A stretch of 49,433 nucleotides of DNA. Origin: an uncultured Brachyspira sp. GTDB taxonomy: Bacteria > Spirochaetota > Brachyspiria > Brachyspirales > Brachyspiraceae. The notes under the pieces are model-generated. The model was not told the DNA's origin and did no database searches. It was given only the letters and a program-made list of their open reading frames with translations. Positions 26,459 to 32,904 of the stretch are shown one piece after another (the stretch's first letter is position 1; each line of letters starts with the position of its first letter). Both the position numbers and the translations under genes were made by a program. The stretch spans positions 1 to 49,433 of the forward strand of contig NZ_CASEGO010000007.1 of the NCBI RefSeq assembly GCF_949287625.1. Reading direction: 5' to 3'.

Positions 26459-26797
26459 TCAGTTTACAGTACCTTTTTTTATATCATCGGCAGAATTTTT
26501 ATTTATTAAGCTAGCTAAATTATTAATAGTTTGATTTAATGTATTAATAGAATTATTTAAATCACTTATCGAAATATTATTATTATTTTGATTATCTACT
26601 ATTATATTATTATTTTCAGTATTTACATCAGCTTGTTTATTCTCATCAGTATATTTTTTTATATAATCACGTACTATATAAGAAACTACTTGATTATTAT
26701 TTTTTAAATTCAAATTAACAATTATTTCACTTAATTTTTTAAACTCTTCATTTGACAAACTAATTGAAGTATGCAAGCGATTTTCTTTATTATTCAT
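26459..26797 (-). CDS. Ribbon-helix-helix repressor A
   Basis: 112 residues from the ATG at 26797, chosen over the 26827 start because AAAAGGGG lies 8 bp upstream. Residues 6-50 fit the CopG/Arc ribbon-helix-helix fold (RLHTSISLSNEEFKKLSEII, then SYIVRDYIKKYT). A long Asn-rich linker leads to a C-terminal heptad helix (DLNNSINTLNQTINNLASLI). Paralogue B at 27583-27885 shares both ends. It has its own promoter (26830-26858) flanked by GGACGCA boxes and faces the divergent promoter of the small protein gene at 27057, so autorepression of the whole intergenic region is likely. Confidence 0.75.
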   Translation of the reverse strand: MNNKENRLHTSISLSNEEFKKLSEIIVNLNLKNNNQVVSYIVRDYIKKYTDENKQADVNTENNNIIVDNQNNNNISISDLNNSINTLNQTINNLASLINKNSADDIKKGTVN

Positions 26798-26829
26798 ATA
26801 ATAACCCCTTTTTTTTATTTTATACATTC

Positions 26830-26858
26830 AATTTAACTCATTTTTGTAAAAAAATCAA
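26830..26858 (-). promoter_or_regulatory. Promoter of repressor A
   Basis: Minus strand TTGATT (26853-26858), 17 bp, TAAATT (26830-26835), with operator box GGACGCA 7 bp upstream (26865-26871) and a degenerate TGCGTTT at 26889-26895. About 33 bp from the ATG. Confidence 0.55.
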
Positions 26859-26968
26859 TAATAAGGACGCATTTTATATAAAAATGAATGCGTTTTTGCT
26901 AAATTATATAAAATATATGTAAAAAACGTAGAATAATAGCCAAAAAATAGAAAAAAAATAACTTTTTT

Positions 26969-27020
26969 CGTCCTATTGGACGCAATAAGTATTGACAAAT
27001 GCGTCCAAATGCGGTATAAT
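26969..27020 (+). promoter_or_regulatory. Promoter and operators of cassette A
   Basis: A perfect TTGACA (26992-26997), 17-bp spacer and TATAAT (27015-27020). Operators: the inverted repeat CGTCC-tatt-GGACG (26969-26982) and a TGCGTCC in the spacer (27000-27006), which is an inverted match to GGACGCA at 26978-26984 across the -35 box. One of the best promoters in the window; repressor A is the obvious ligand. Confidence 0.75.
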
Positions 27021-27056
27021 ATATATATAAACAATGAGAGAGCAAGGGGGCTTGAA

Positions 27057-27323
27057 ATGACAATATTAAAAAAAGAACAATTAAACAAATTAATCAGTAA
27101 AGATTACACAGTAAACAACATGACAACAATAACATTTAATAAAAACAGTATAATCTTTAAGAATAGCATAATAAAAGAAGAGATAAAAATAAACACAGTA
27201 GAAACATTTAAAAACAAAACAATAAAACTATTTAGTGAATATTTAATTAAAGAACTTGAAAAAATCGGAAAATTAAGAATTGAAGCAGACGACAAGACAT
27301 ATATAAACGGCATTATATACTAA
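27057..27323 (+). CDS. Cassette A small protein, unknown
   Basis: 88 residues from the ATG at 27057, with AAGGGGG upstream. The longer open frame from 26976 is rejected because it would start upstream of the promoter. It is paralogous to the 28120 gene: MT/T-I-T-F-(N/K)-x-N-(S/N)-(I/V)-(I/V)-F and a later KTI..F.....E pattern ending in a beta strand. The strand-rich ends faintly resemble one sub-domain of a sliding clamp, and a clamp gene lies 2 kb downstream, but this is weak. Function unknown. Confidence 0.6.
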   Translation: MTILKKEQLNKLISKDYTVNNMTTITFNKNSIIFKNSIIKEEIKINTVETFKNKTIKLFSEYLIKELEKIGKLRIEADDKTYINGIIY

Positions 27324-27391
27324 TTTGCTATATAAAATACTATTCTCACACAATAGTATTATATAAATCTAGAGTGATGGGAGGCACTAAG
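27324..27391 (+). ncRNA. Conserved hairpin leader of the cassette A membrane peptide
   Basis: The motif AATTTGCTATATAA opens a hairpin whose lower stem is ATATAA/TTATAT and upper stem TACTATT/AATAGTA around loop CTCACAC. Then come GAGTGATGGGAGGCACTAAG and the peptide ATG. The cassette B counterpart (28631-28699) keeps the lower stem and loop length but uses ACAGT/ACTGT as upper stem, so pairing is conserved while sequence is not. Likely controls translation of the peptide. Confidence 0.55.
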
Positions 27392-27472
27392 ATGTACAAA
27401 ATAGTGTTTCTAGTTATTACTGTAATTGTAGACATTATTACAATCATAGTAATAATCAATAATAGTAAATAA
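27392..27472 (+). CDS. 26-residue membrane peptide A
   Basis: A 26-codon gene with a very strong ribosome-binding site (GGGAGG, 7 bp upstream). It begins MYKIVFLVITVIVDIITIIV and ends in IINNSK: one transmembrane segment of about 20 residues with a central Asp and a short polar tail. The paralogue at 28700-28780 has the same length, the central Asp and the identical end, so it is a real gene. Size and topology resemble type I toxin peptides or tiny membrane regulators; which it is cannot be decided here. Confidence 0.72.
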   Translation: MYKIVFLVITVIVDIITIIVIINNSK

Positions 27473-27489
27473 TTTGCTATGTTTGGGGC

Positions 27490-27525
27490 TTGTATATTCT
27501 CTCGGTATATAAGCCCTTAGAAACC
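27490..27525 (+). terminator. Hairpin after membrane peptide A
   Basis: GGGGCTTGTATA pairs with TATATAAGCCC around a TTCTCTCGG loop. The corresponding cassette B hairpin at 28799-28835 (GGGCTTGTATA / TATGCAAGTCC) keeps the pairing with base changes. Few U residues follow, so it could be an intrinsic terminator, an mRNA stabiliser or an antisense target. A shared TTATTATAACAGCTTATA segment follows in both. Confidence 0.5.
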
Positions 27526-27582
27526 TAATATTTATTATAACAGCTTATAAAAAAAAGTCAAGTAAAAAAATGTTCTTTGGAA

Positions 27583-27885
27583 TTAATTATTTTTATCAGG
27601 TAAACGTTCAATTAAAATATTTATTGATTGATTTAAATTATTTATAGAGTTTTTTAAATCATCGATTGAATTATTTTGATTATCAGAATGAGAAAATGCA
27701 GAGATTTCGGAAGCTGGCGGAGTATCGGAAGTATATTTTTTTAGATAATCTCTAATGGCACGTGCAACTAATTGATTTTTATTACTAAATTCTGTTGCAG
27801 CGATTTTTTCAATTAATTGCATTTCCGCATCTGTCAAATTTATAGAAGTCTGTAAACGATTATAAATATATTTTTTCTCATTCAT
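27583..27885 (-). CDS. Ribbon-helix-helix repressor B
   Basis: 100 residues from the ATG at 27885 with AAGGTG six bases upstream; an in-frame GTG lies 9 bp earlier. Residues 10-55 form the ribbon-helix-helix (RLQTSINLTDAEMQLIEKIA, then RAIRDYLKKYT). The C-terminal heptad helix DLKNSINNLNQSINILIERL matches repressor A closely, while the linker is different. Own promoter TTGATT-17-TATACT at 27920-27948, overlapping an ATTTTTGACAG operator. It should control both itself and the divergent cassette B promoter. Confidence 0.75.
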   Translation of the reverse strand: MNEKKYIYNRLQTSINLTDAEMQLIEKIAATEFSNKNQLVARAIRDYLKKYTSDTPPASEISAFSHSDNQNNSIDDLKNSINNLNQSINILIERLPDKNN

Positions 27886-27919
27886 TAAATACACCTTATA
27901 TTTTTTGATTTATATAAAA

Positions 27920-27948
27920 AGTATACTTTATTTACTGTCAAAAATCAA
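27920..27948 (-). promoter_or_regulatory. Promoter of repressor B
   Basis: Minus strand TTGATT (27943-27948), 17 bp, TATACT (27920-27925). The operator CTGTCAAAAAT (plus strand 27935-27945) overlaps the spacer and -35, so occupancy would block it: direct autorepression. Confidence 0.6.
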
Positions 27949-28029
27949 GTATTTTTTGTCAAAAACATCAAAATATAAAAATATTTGTAAAAAATGTATT
28001 AAAATTGCCTTATTTTTTAATTTTTTGTG

Positions 28030-28087
28030 ATTTTTGACAATATTTGACAGTAAAATGCTTGACTTGCTGTCAAAAATAGTGTATAAT
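28030..28087 (+). promoter_or_regulatory. Promoter and operators of cassette B
   Basis: TTGACT (28059-28064), 17 bp, TATAAT (28082-28087). Operator half-sites ATTTTTGACA (28030-28039), ATTTGACAG (28042-28050) and, inside the spacer, CTGTCAAAAAT (28067-28077). The first and third are in inverted orientation. None resembles the TGCGTCC operators of cassette A. Confidence 0.72.
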
Positions 28088-28119
28088 TATAATATAAACA
28101 AAAAACAAAGGGGCTTAAA

Positions 28120-28422
28120 ATGGAAACATTAACATTCAAACAAGAGGAATTAAAAGACTTATTAAAATTAAACAATAATAACAGACTTGAAAATCAAATA
28201 ACAATAACATTCAAGAATAATAATGTTGTATTTGATTCAAGATTTGAAAAAGCACAGGCAAAAAGAAAATGTCAGTCAGATAAAACAATCGTTGTATTTG
28301 CTAAAAGATTTTTAGAGTTTGTAAAAAATAACAAAGTAATAAACTTAAAACTAGAAAACAATAACAGGCTGTTATTAACTAGTATTCATAACAGCACTGT
28401 TATCCCTTGCATCTTAGAATGA
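28120..28422 (+). CDS. Cassette B small protein, unknown
   Basis: 100 residues; ATG at 28120 after AAAGGGG. Paralogous to the cassette A small protein, with NQITITFKNNNVVF matching its TTITFNKNSIIF and a shared KTI..F helix. The end (LENNNRLLLTSI) recalls the last strands of DnaN clamps, only as a faint pattern. Transcribed from a strong operator-controlled promoter, probably with the downstream peptide genes and perhaps on to the clamp gene. Confidence 0.6.
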   Translation: METLTFKQEELKDLLKLNNNNRLENQITITFKNNNVVFDSRFEKAQAKRKCQSDKTIVVFAKRFLEFVKNNKVINLKLENNNRLLLTSIHNSTVIPCILE

Positions 28423-28520
28423 GAGAGAAGCAAGGCTGGACTTAATTTAACACTAATTTGATTATAACAGTTTACAAGAAAAAATCAAATTAAAAAACTA
28501 AAAAATAAGGGAAGGGTAAT

Positions 28521-28628
28521 ATGAAAAAATTAATAAACAAATTAAACAATATAAGAATTTTTATAATATTATTACAATTTGACACAAGAATAAAAGCAAA
28601 AAAAATAATAGAAATATTAAAAAGCTAA
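28521..28628 (+). CDS. 35-residue basic peptide in cassette B
   Basis: 35 codons from an ATG with a good GGGAAGGG site 6 bp upstream. It begins MKKLINKLNNIRIFIILLQF, continues with Lys/Ile-rich sequence and ends TAA at 28626. An amphipathic, strongly basic helix. No counterpart exists in cassette A. The gene call rests on the ribosome-binding site and on its fit between two other small genes. Confidence 0.45.
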   Translation: MKKLINKLNNIRIFIILLQFDTRIKAKKIIEILKS

Positions 28629-28630
28629 TA

Positions 28631-28699
28631 TATTAATTTGCTATATAAACAGTCTACAGAACTGTATTATATAAATTTAGAGTGACGGGAGGCACTAAG
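28631..28699 (+). ncRNA. Conserved hairpin leader of the cassette B membrane peptide
   Basis: Counterpart of 27324-27391: AATTTGCTATATAA, then upper stem ACAGT/ACTGT with 7-base loop CTACAGA and lower stem ATATAA/TTATAT, then GAGTGACGGGAGGCACTAAG. The compensatory change of the upper stem supports a functional RNA structure. Confidence 0.55.
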
Positions 28700-28780
28700 A
28701 TGGATAAAACCACGCTTTTAATTATTACTATGATAATAGACTTAATAACAATCGTAGTAATAATCAATAATAGTAAATAA
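28700..28780 (+). CDS. 26-residue membrane peptide B
   Basis: 26 codons with GGGAGG 7 bp upstream. It begins MDKTTLLIITMIIDLITIVV and ends IINNSK. Compared with peptide A, roughly half the residues differ but hydrophobicity, the Asp at position 14 and the last six residues are kept, the signature of selection on a protein. The start region has extra charge (DK). Predicted single-pass inner-membrane peptide. Confidence 0.72.
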   Translation: MDKTTLLIITMIIDLITIVVIINNSK

Positions 28781-28798
28781 TAAACATTTGCTATTATT

Positions 28799-28835
28799 GG
28801 GGGCTTGTATACTAGCAATATGCAAGTCCTTAAAA
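28799..28835 (+). terminator. Hairpin after membrane peptide B
   Basis: GGGCTTGTATA pairs with TATGCAAGTCC (one or two G-U pairs) around CTAGCAA. Equivalent to 27490-27525 in cassette A. Followed by the shared TTATTATAACAGCTTATA segment and then the next gene, so readthrough into 28894 is likely. Confidence 0.45.
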
Positions 28836-28893
28836 GCTGGCTTTATTATAACAGCTTATATATAAAAGTCAACAGCATAATAAAGGGGATTTC

Positions 28894-29154
28894 ATGGATA
28901 TACAAACATTTTTAACACTTAATAAAGACAATAAAAAAATATCTCAGGAAGGTAAAAAAGAACTTTTTTATTACTTCCAAAGGACTATAAAAAATAGCTT
29001 TATTGACTTAGATATTAATTATAAAGATTTAAGCAGCTATCAGGAAAAAAACAAAAACACTTTTATGCGTGAAAAACATTTAAATGAATATAACATCGGC
29101 TTAGCAAGTAATTTAATAGCTTGCTATGATGATAAAGTATTAATAATAAAATAA
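28894..29154 (+). CDS. Small soluble protein upstream of the clamp gene, unknown
   Basis: 86 residues; ATG at 28894 after AAAGGGGATTTC. Helical, charged sequence (SQEGKKELFYYFQRTIKNSF, then a YKDLSSYQEKNKNTF segment) without a recognised motif. It lies between cassette B and the clamp gene and is likely co-transcribed with it. Confidence 0.55.
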   Translation: MDIQTFLTLNKDNKKISQEGKKELFYYFQRTIKNSFIDLDINYKDLSSYQEKNKNTFMREKHLNEYNIGLASNLIACYDDKVLIIK

Positions 29155-29195
29155 AACTAAAAAAACTAAAAAATAAAAACTAAGGAGCTTTAACT

Positions 29196-30782
29196 ATGGA
29201 AACAATCAATAATTACATCACAATCAATACTCAAAACTTAAAAGTAATAAAAAATACTTTTATGGAAATAATACAAAGCAAAGTAATATATAATATTGAA
29301 AGCAATGTATTATTACAGCTTGAAGGCAGTATATTAAATATAGCTGCTACCGATGGAAATATTTTTATAGAAAAAAGAATAAAAGTAATAAATCATAATC
29401 ATGATAATTTCAGGATATGTGTATATGCTAAAATGTTTTTTAATATAATAAAAGAACATGATGCAGATTTTATAAATATGTCAGTACAGGAAAATCAAAA
29501 AATATATTTATTTTATAAAGGTACTTATATCAGAAAAAGAGAAGATAAATATAATAGAGAAAGAAAAATAAATACCCAGCATTTGATTATAGGAATGAAT
29601 GCAGAAGAATACCCAGATAATAAAATAGATAGAAACTTTACTAATTATATAACAGTTGGTAAAAAAGAATTATTTACTATATTCAAAAAAAGTATAAATA
29701 CTATAGCCAAAGAACCATTTAAACCAGCTTTAAAAGGCGTATATTTTGACTTTATAAGCACTAATAAATTAAATATAGTAACTACTAACGGCAGACAAAT
29801 GGCAGTATATAAAATGAATTATCAAGGCTATAAAAAATTAAATAATGCTATTATACCAGCCGAAGCCGTAACAGCATTATTTAAAAATGTTTCTAATATA
29901 GATAAAGATATTGATAATAAAGAAACTGTAAATATATCTATAAATAAAGAATGTATACAGATAATAGATAATGATTATATATATACAAGTTCTTTAATAG
30001 TTGAAAAATATCCGCCTTATAAAAAAGTTATTCCAAGTAAAGAAAATGAAAAATATAAAAATAATAGAAAAATATGCAGTATAATATTTAATAATGAACA
30101 GATGATAGAAATAAAAAAAGCAGTAACAAGCCTTAAAAAACTAAGCAAAGCAAAATCAAAACGCTTGATAATGAAGTTTAATAATAATAATCTTGTTTTA
30201 ACAATAGCAGATTATAAAGATAAAAATACAGATGATAAATATAATGGCATTCATAATATATCAAATATAGTTATAGATAATATAGAAAGCAATATTAATT
30301 ATACTATAAATGTAAATTATGAATATATATTAAATATTTTATCTATGATGATAAATAAAGATAAAAATAATAAATGTACACTTGAAATATACAGCGATGA
30401 GAAAAGCCCATTAAAGATATTATATAACAATACAGTATATGTATTAATGAGAATGGGAAATACCGAAGAACATAATAATATAATAGAAGAGCATATTAAA
30501 CAGTTTGTAGAAAATACAGAAGAAAATAAAAATACAAGACAGCAGAGAAGATTTATTGAAAGAAAAAAATCTAAAAAACATACTATAAGATTTATAGATT
30601 TTATTAATAGTATAAAAATCATTGATTATAAAGTTATTGAATTAATCAAATATATTGACAGCTTGAATATAACCGATGATGAGAAAATATCATTATTTAA
30701 TATAAAATATAATAAGTATAAAAAGCCTTATACATGGCATATTACGGATACTACAAAAATAGATATATTGAAAACAGCATAA
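29196..30782 (+). CDS. DnaN-like sliding clamp with C-terminal extension
   Basis: 528 residues, against about 370 for cellular DnaN. Clamp signatures: KPALKGVYFDFISTNKLNIV followed by TTNGRQMAVYKM (DnaN has aL.Gv and ATDghRla), SSLIVEKYPPYKKVIPSK (DnaN FP.Y..viP), and at about residue 410 SPLKILYNNTVYVLMRM (DnaN Y.imPmr). The last 110 residues are an extra Lys-rich helical region (RQQRRFIERKKSKKH...). A phage clamp could recruit host polymerase III to phage DNA. Good AAGGAG site 7 bp before the ATG. No phage polymerase is in the window. Confidence 0.8.
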   Translation: METINNYITINTQNLKVIKNTFMEIIQSKVIYNIESNVLLQLEGSILNIAATDGNIFIEKRIKVINHNHDNFRICVYAKMFFNIIKEHDADFINMSVQENQKIYLFYKGTYIRKREDKYNRERKINTQHLIIGMNAEEYPDNKIDRNFTNYITVGKKELFTIFKKSINTIAKEPFKPALKGVYFDFISTNKLNIVTTNGRQMAVYKMNYQGYKKLNNAIIPAEAVTALFKNVSNIDKDIDNKETVNISINKECIQIIDNDYIYTSSLIVEKYPPYKKVIPSKENEKYKNNRKICSIIFNNEQMIEIKKAVTSLKKLSKAKSKRLIMKFNNNNLVLTIADYKDKNTDDKYNGIHNISNIVIDNIESNINYTINVNYEYILNILSMMINKDKNNKCTLEIYSDEKSPLKILYNNTVYVLMRMGNTEEHNNIIEEHIKQFVENTEENKNTRQQRRFIERKKSKKHTIRFIDFINSIKIIDYKVIELIKYIDSLNITDDEKISLFNIKYNKYKKPYTWHITDTTKIDILKTA

Positions 30783-30810
30783 AGATTATATAAATTAAGC
30801 CCTTTTTTCC

Positions 30811-30837
30811 TAAGCTAGTTATATATTAACTAGCTTA
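30811..30837. repeat. 11-bp-arm palindrome after the clamp gene
   Basis: TAAGCTAGTTA-tatat-TAACTAGCTTA, perfect arms. A CCTTTTTTCC run precedes it and no T-tract follows, so on the plus strand it is not a classic terminator; it may stabilise the clamp mRNA end or act on the minus strand. Confidence 0.5.
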
Positions 30838-30902
30838 AGGAACTAAAAAATATTTAATATAGTTTTAAATAATATTTTTTGGCTAATATAGCAACAATAA
30901 AA

Positions 30903-30960
30903 AAGCGAGCCAAAGCCCTTGACTTAATTTATTAAGTCAAGCCTCAAGGCGTAGGCGAGC
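30903..30960. repeat. REP-like palindromic element before the FtsK-like gene
   Basis: AGCGAGCC, then CTTGACTTAAT-tt-ATTAAGTCAAG (30918-30941, perfect 11-bp arms), then GGCGTAGGCGAGC. Flanked by ATAGCAACAATAA and ATAGCAATAATAG, which look like an imperfect target duplication. The AAT-tt-ATT centre is shared with the 69-bp elements (read on the minus strand) and the 32358 palindrome. Confidence 0.5.
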
Positions 30961-30984
30961 ATAGCAATAATAGGAGTTTTTATT

Positions 30985-32349
30985 ATGATAATAGGTACTA
31001 TAATGTGTTTTAATGCTTTATTACAATGCTTAATAGTTTTAATAGAATATTCTTTTAAGGCAATAGCTTTTATATTTGGTTTAATATATAAGTTTGTGAA
31101 ATACATTCAAAATAATAAAAAATCAAATATTGAAAAAACAAATTATGATAATCTGATATATACTTATAGAACAGCACCAAAAGATGAAAATAAAAATAAA
31201 GAATATACAAATAAAGAAGATATAACAGAGGATAAGAAGGAGAATACCAAAAAAGAATATAATTATCCTAATATTGATTTATTAAATGAAAATAAAGAAA
31301 CTATATTTAATGATTATATAGATATTGAAGAGATAGAAACTATATTAAAAGAATTAAAAATTAATATAGTATCAAAGGAAATGAAAGAATCAAGAATATC
31401 TATTAATTATATTTTTAAATATGACAACAGCATAATAAAAAGCTATACGCTAAGCACGCTTGAAAACAGCTTAAAATGTGCATTTGGTGATAATATAAGA
31501 TTAAATAAATACTACGCACAGAAGGCATTAGCAATAGAATATATAAAAACAGATGAAAGCAGATATTTCGGAATAAAAGAAGTTATAAATGATGATAATA
31601 ATTTTGAACTTCCTTTATATTTAGGCATAAACACGGATAATGAAAAAACAGCTATTGATTTAGCCAAAGCACCGCATATGCTTATAGCTGGAGAAACTGG
31701 AAGCGGTAAAAGCGTATGTCTAGCCTCTATTATAACAAGCCTTATATATAAGAAGACAGCAGATGAATTAGAATTAATGCTTATAGATAAGAAAAATGAA
31801 TTGAGTATATTTAATGAACTTCCGCATTTAATATATAATTCATTAAATAATGATGATGATATAATATCAGCATTAAGAAGCCTTGAAGGCGAATTAAGAG
31901 ACAGAAATAACAAGATAACAAAGAAAGGAGCAAGAAACATACAGGAATATAATAAAAAATCAAAAAACAAACTTCCTTATATAGTTCTTATTATAGATGA
32001 GCTTCAAGACTTATTTAATAGAGATATAAAGAAGGAAGCCGAAAAGATATTAAATACTATAGCATCATTAGGCAGAAGTGCGGGTATTCATATAATAGCA
32101 GCAACTCAAAGACCTAGTGCTAAAGTAATAACAGGCGAATTAAAAGCAAACTTGCCAACAAAAATAGCTTTATCAGTTGCTAATAACACAGACAGCAGGG
32201 TAATAATAGATCATAAAGGAGCAGAGGATTTAATAGGCAATGGAGATGCTTTACTAAAAAGAAAAGAGAGTGTAAAATTAGAGCATATACAAGTGCCTAA
32301 TATTACGACCGAAGAGATAGAGCGAATAATAGATTATATAAACAAGTAA
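30985..32349 (+). CDS. Membrane-anchored FtsK/SpoIIIE-type DNA translocase ATPase
   Basis: 454 residues. One N-terminal hydrophobic region (about residues 2-37) and a charged linker (KDENKNKEYTNKEDITEDKK) lead to an FtsK motor domain: HMLIAGETGSGKS (Walker A 236-243), MLIDKK, PYIVLIIDELQDLF (Walker B), then GRSAGIHIIAATQRPSAKVI and ANLPTKIALSVANNTDSRVI, both diagnostic of FtsK. The C-terminal gamma domain that reads KOPS sites is absent, and there is only one membrane helix instead of four. Possible roles are segregation of an extrachromosomal form, DNA transfer or dimer handling. GGAG site upstream. Confidence 0.85.
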   Translation: MIIGTIMCFNALLQCLIVLIEYSFKAIAFIFGLIYKFVKYIQNNKKSNIEKTNYDNLIYTYRTAPKDENKNKEYTNKEDITEDKKENTKKEYNYPNIDLLNENKETIFNDYIDIEEIETILKELKINIVSKEMKESRISINYIFKYDNSIIKSYTLSTLENSLKCAFGDNIRLNKYYAQKALAIEYIKTDESRYFGIKEVINDDNNFELPLYLGINTDNEKTAIDLAKAPHMLIAGETGSGKSVCLASIITSLIYKKTADELELMLIDKKNELSIFNELPHLIYNSLNNDDDIISALRSLEGELRDRNNKITKKGARNIQEYNKKSKNKLPYIVLIIDELQDLFNRDIKKEAEKILNTIASLGRSAGIHIIAATQRPSAKVITGELKANLPTKIALSVANNTDSRVIIDHKGAEDLIGNGDALLKRKESVKLEHIQVPNITTEEIERIIDYINK

Positions 32350-32357
32350 GCCGAAGC

Positions 32358-32381
32358 ATATCGATAATTTATTATCGATAT
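32358..32381. repeat. ATATCGATAAT-tt-ATTATCGATAT palindrome
   Basis: Perfect 11-bp arms in the short gap between the FtsK-like gene and the next gene. The sequence contains ATCGAT and the AAT-tt-ATT centre common to other intergenic palindromes of the window. No T-run follows. Confidence 0.55.
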
Positions 32382-32409
32382 AATAAACATAACAATATAG
32401 GAGGATAAT

Positions 32410-32760
32410 ATGCAAATATTTAAAACTTTATTAAAACCTTTATTATTCATACTTATAAATATTACAGAATTATTTAAATGGATTTCTATGAAAAAAGACG
32501 GAGATAAAAACACACTTTTTAAAAGATTTGTATTAAAACTTGTGTTTATAACAGATAAATTATATGCTTTTGTAGAGGGAGAATATTCAATAGAAAGTGT
32601 ATCATTCGGCTACTTAGATGAGGAAAATAATAAATGGTATGTATATAAAGGCGATCCGGAAAAATTTGAAGATGAAGAATATATGGAAGAATATAAGAAA
32701 TATGCAAGAGAACATTATTCAGGATTTGATAAAAGGGAAGATATGGAAAATCTATTATAA
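32410..32760 (+). CDS. Small protein with hydrophobic N-terminus, unknown
   Basis: 116 residues; ATG with AGGAGG 5 bp upstream. Residues 1-25 (IFKTLLKPLLFILINITELF) could form a membrane-associated helix; the rest is charged, with an acidic C-terminal half (KFEDEEYMEEYKKYA). Last gene of the clamp/FtsK operon before a strong terminator. Unrecognised; perhaps a partner of the FtsK-like protein. Confidence 0.55.
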   Translation: MQIFKTLLKPLLFILINITELFKWISMKKDGDKNTLFKRFVLKLVFITDKLYAFVEGEYSIESVSFGYLDEENNKWYVYKGDPEKFEDEEYMEEYKKYAREHYSGFDKREDMENLL

Positions 32761-32800
32761 ATTGCAATTAAGTTCCTAATTTTTTAGTTTTTTAGTTTTA

Positions 32801-32836
32801 GGCGGTGATTATGAAAAGTAATTGCCGCCGTTTTTT
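32801..32836 (+). terminator. Rho-independent terminator of the clamp/FtsK operon
   Basis: A 12-bp stem beginning GGCGG and closing with CCGCC (three G-U pairs inside) has loop GAAAA and is followed by GTTTTTT. The best intrinsic terminator in the window. It insulates the late-type promoter that begins 3 bp later. Confidence 0.85.
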
Positions 32837-32838
32837 AT

Positions 32839-32872
32839 TGATTCACTTTTTATTTTTATAGTCAAATATTAT
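32839..32872 (+). promoter_or_regulatory. Late-type promoter copy 4 (degenerate), upstream of lone structural gene
   Basis: Plus strand TGATTCACTT (32839-32848) followed by 18 bp and TATTAT (32867-32872), or 20 bp and TTATTA. The activator box is perfect; spacing and -10 are weaker than in copies 1-3. The gene behind it encodes a virion assembly protein, which fits late control. Confidence 0.6.
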
Positions 32873-32904
32873 TATCTTTATAAGCATAAATTAAGGATAA
32901 TACT

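Noticed and set aside
26976..27056. Upstream start for the cassette A small protein
   Set aside because: The -35 and -10 boxes lie inside this extension, so the transcript would start after that ATG; the ATG at 27057 has its own AAGGGGG.
29196..30782. Chromosomal dnaN
   Set aside because: It is much longer than host DnaN, poorly conserved, and not next to dnaA or recF; it lies in a phage operon.
31512..31970. 152-codon minus-strand frame opposite the FtsK-like gene
   Set aside because: Shadow of the FtsK motor domain, whose motifs are intact on the plus strand.
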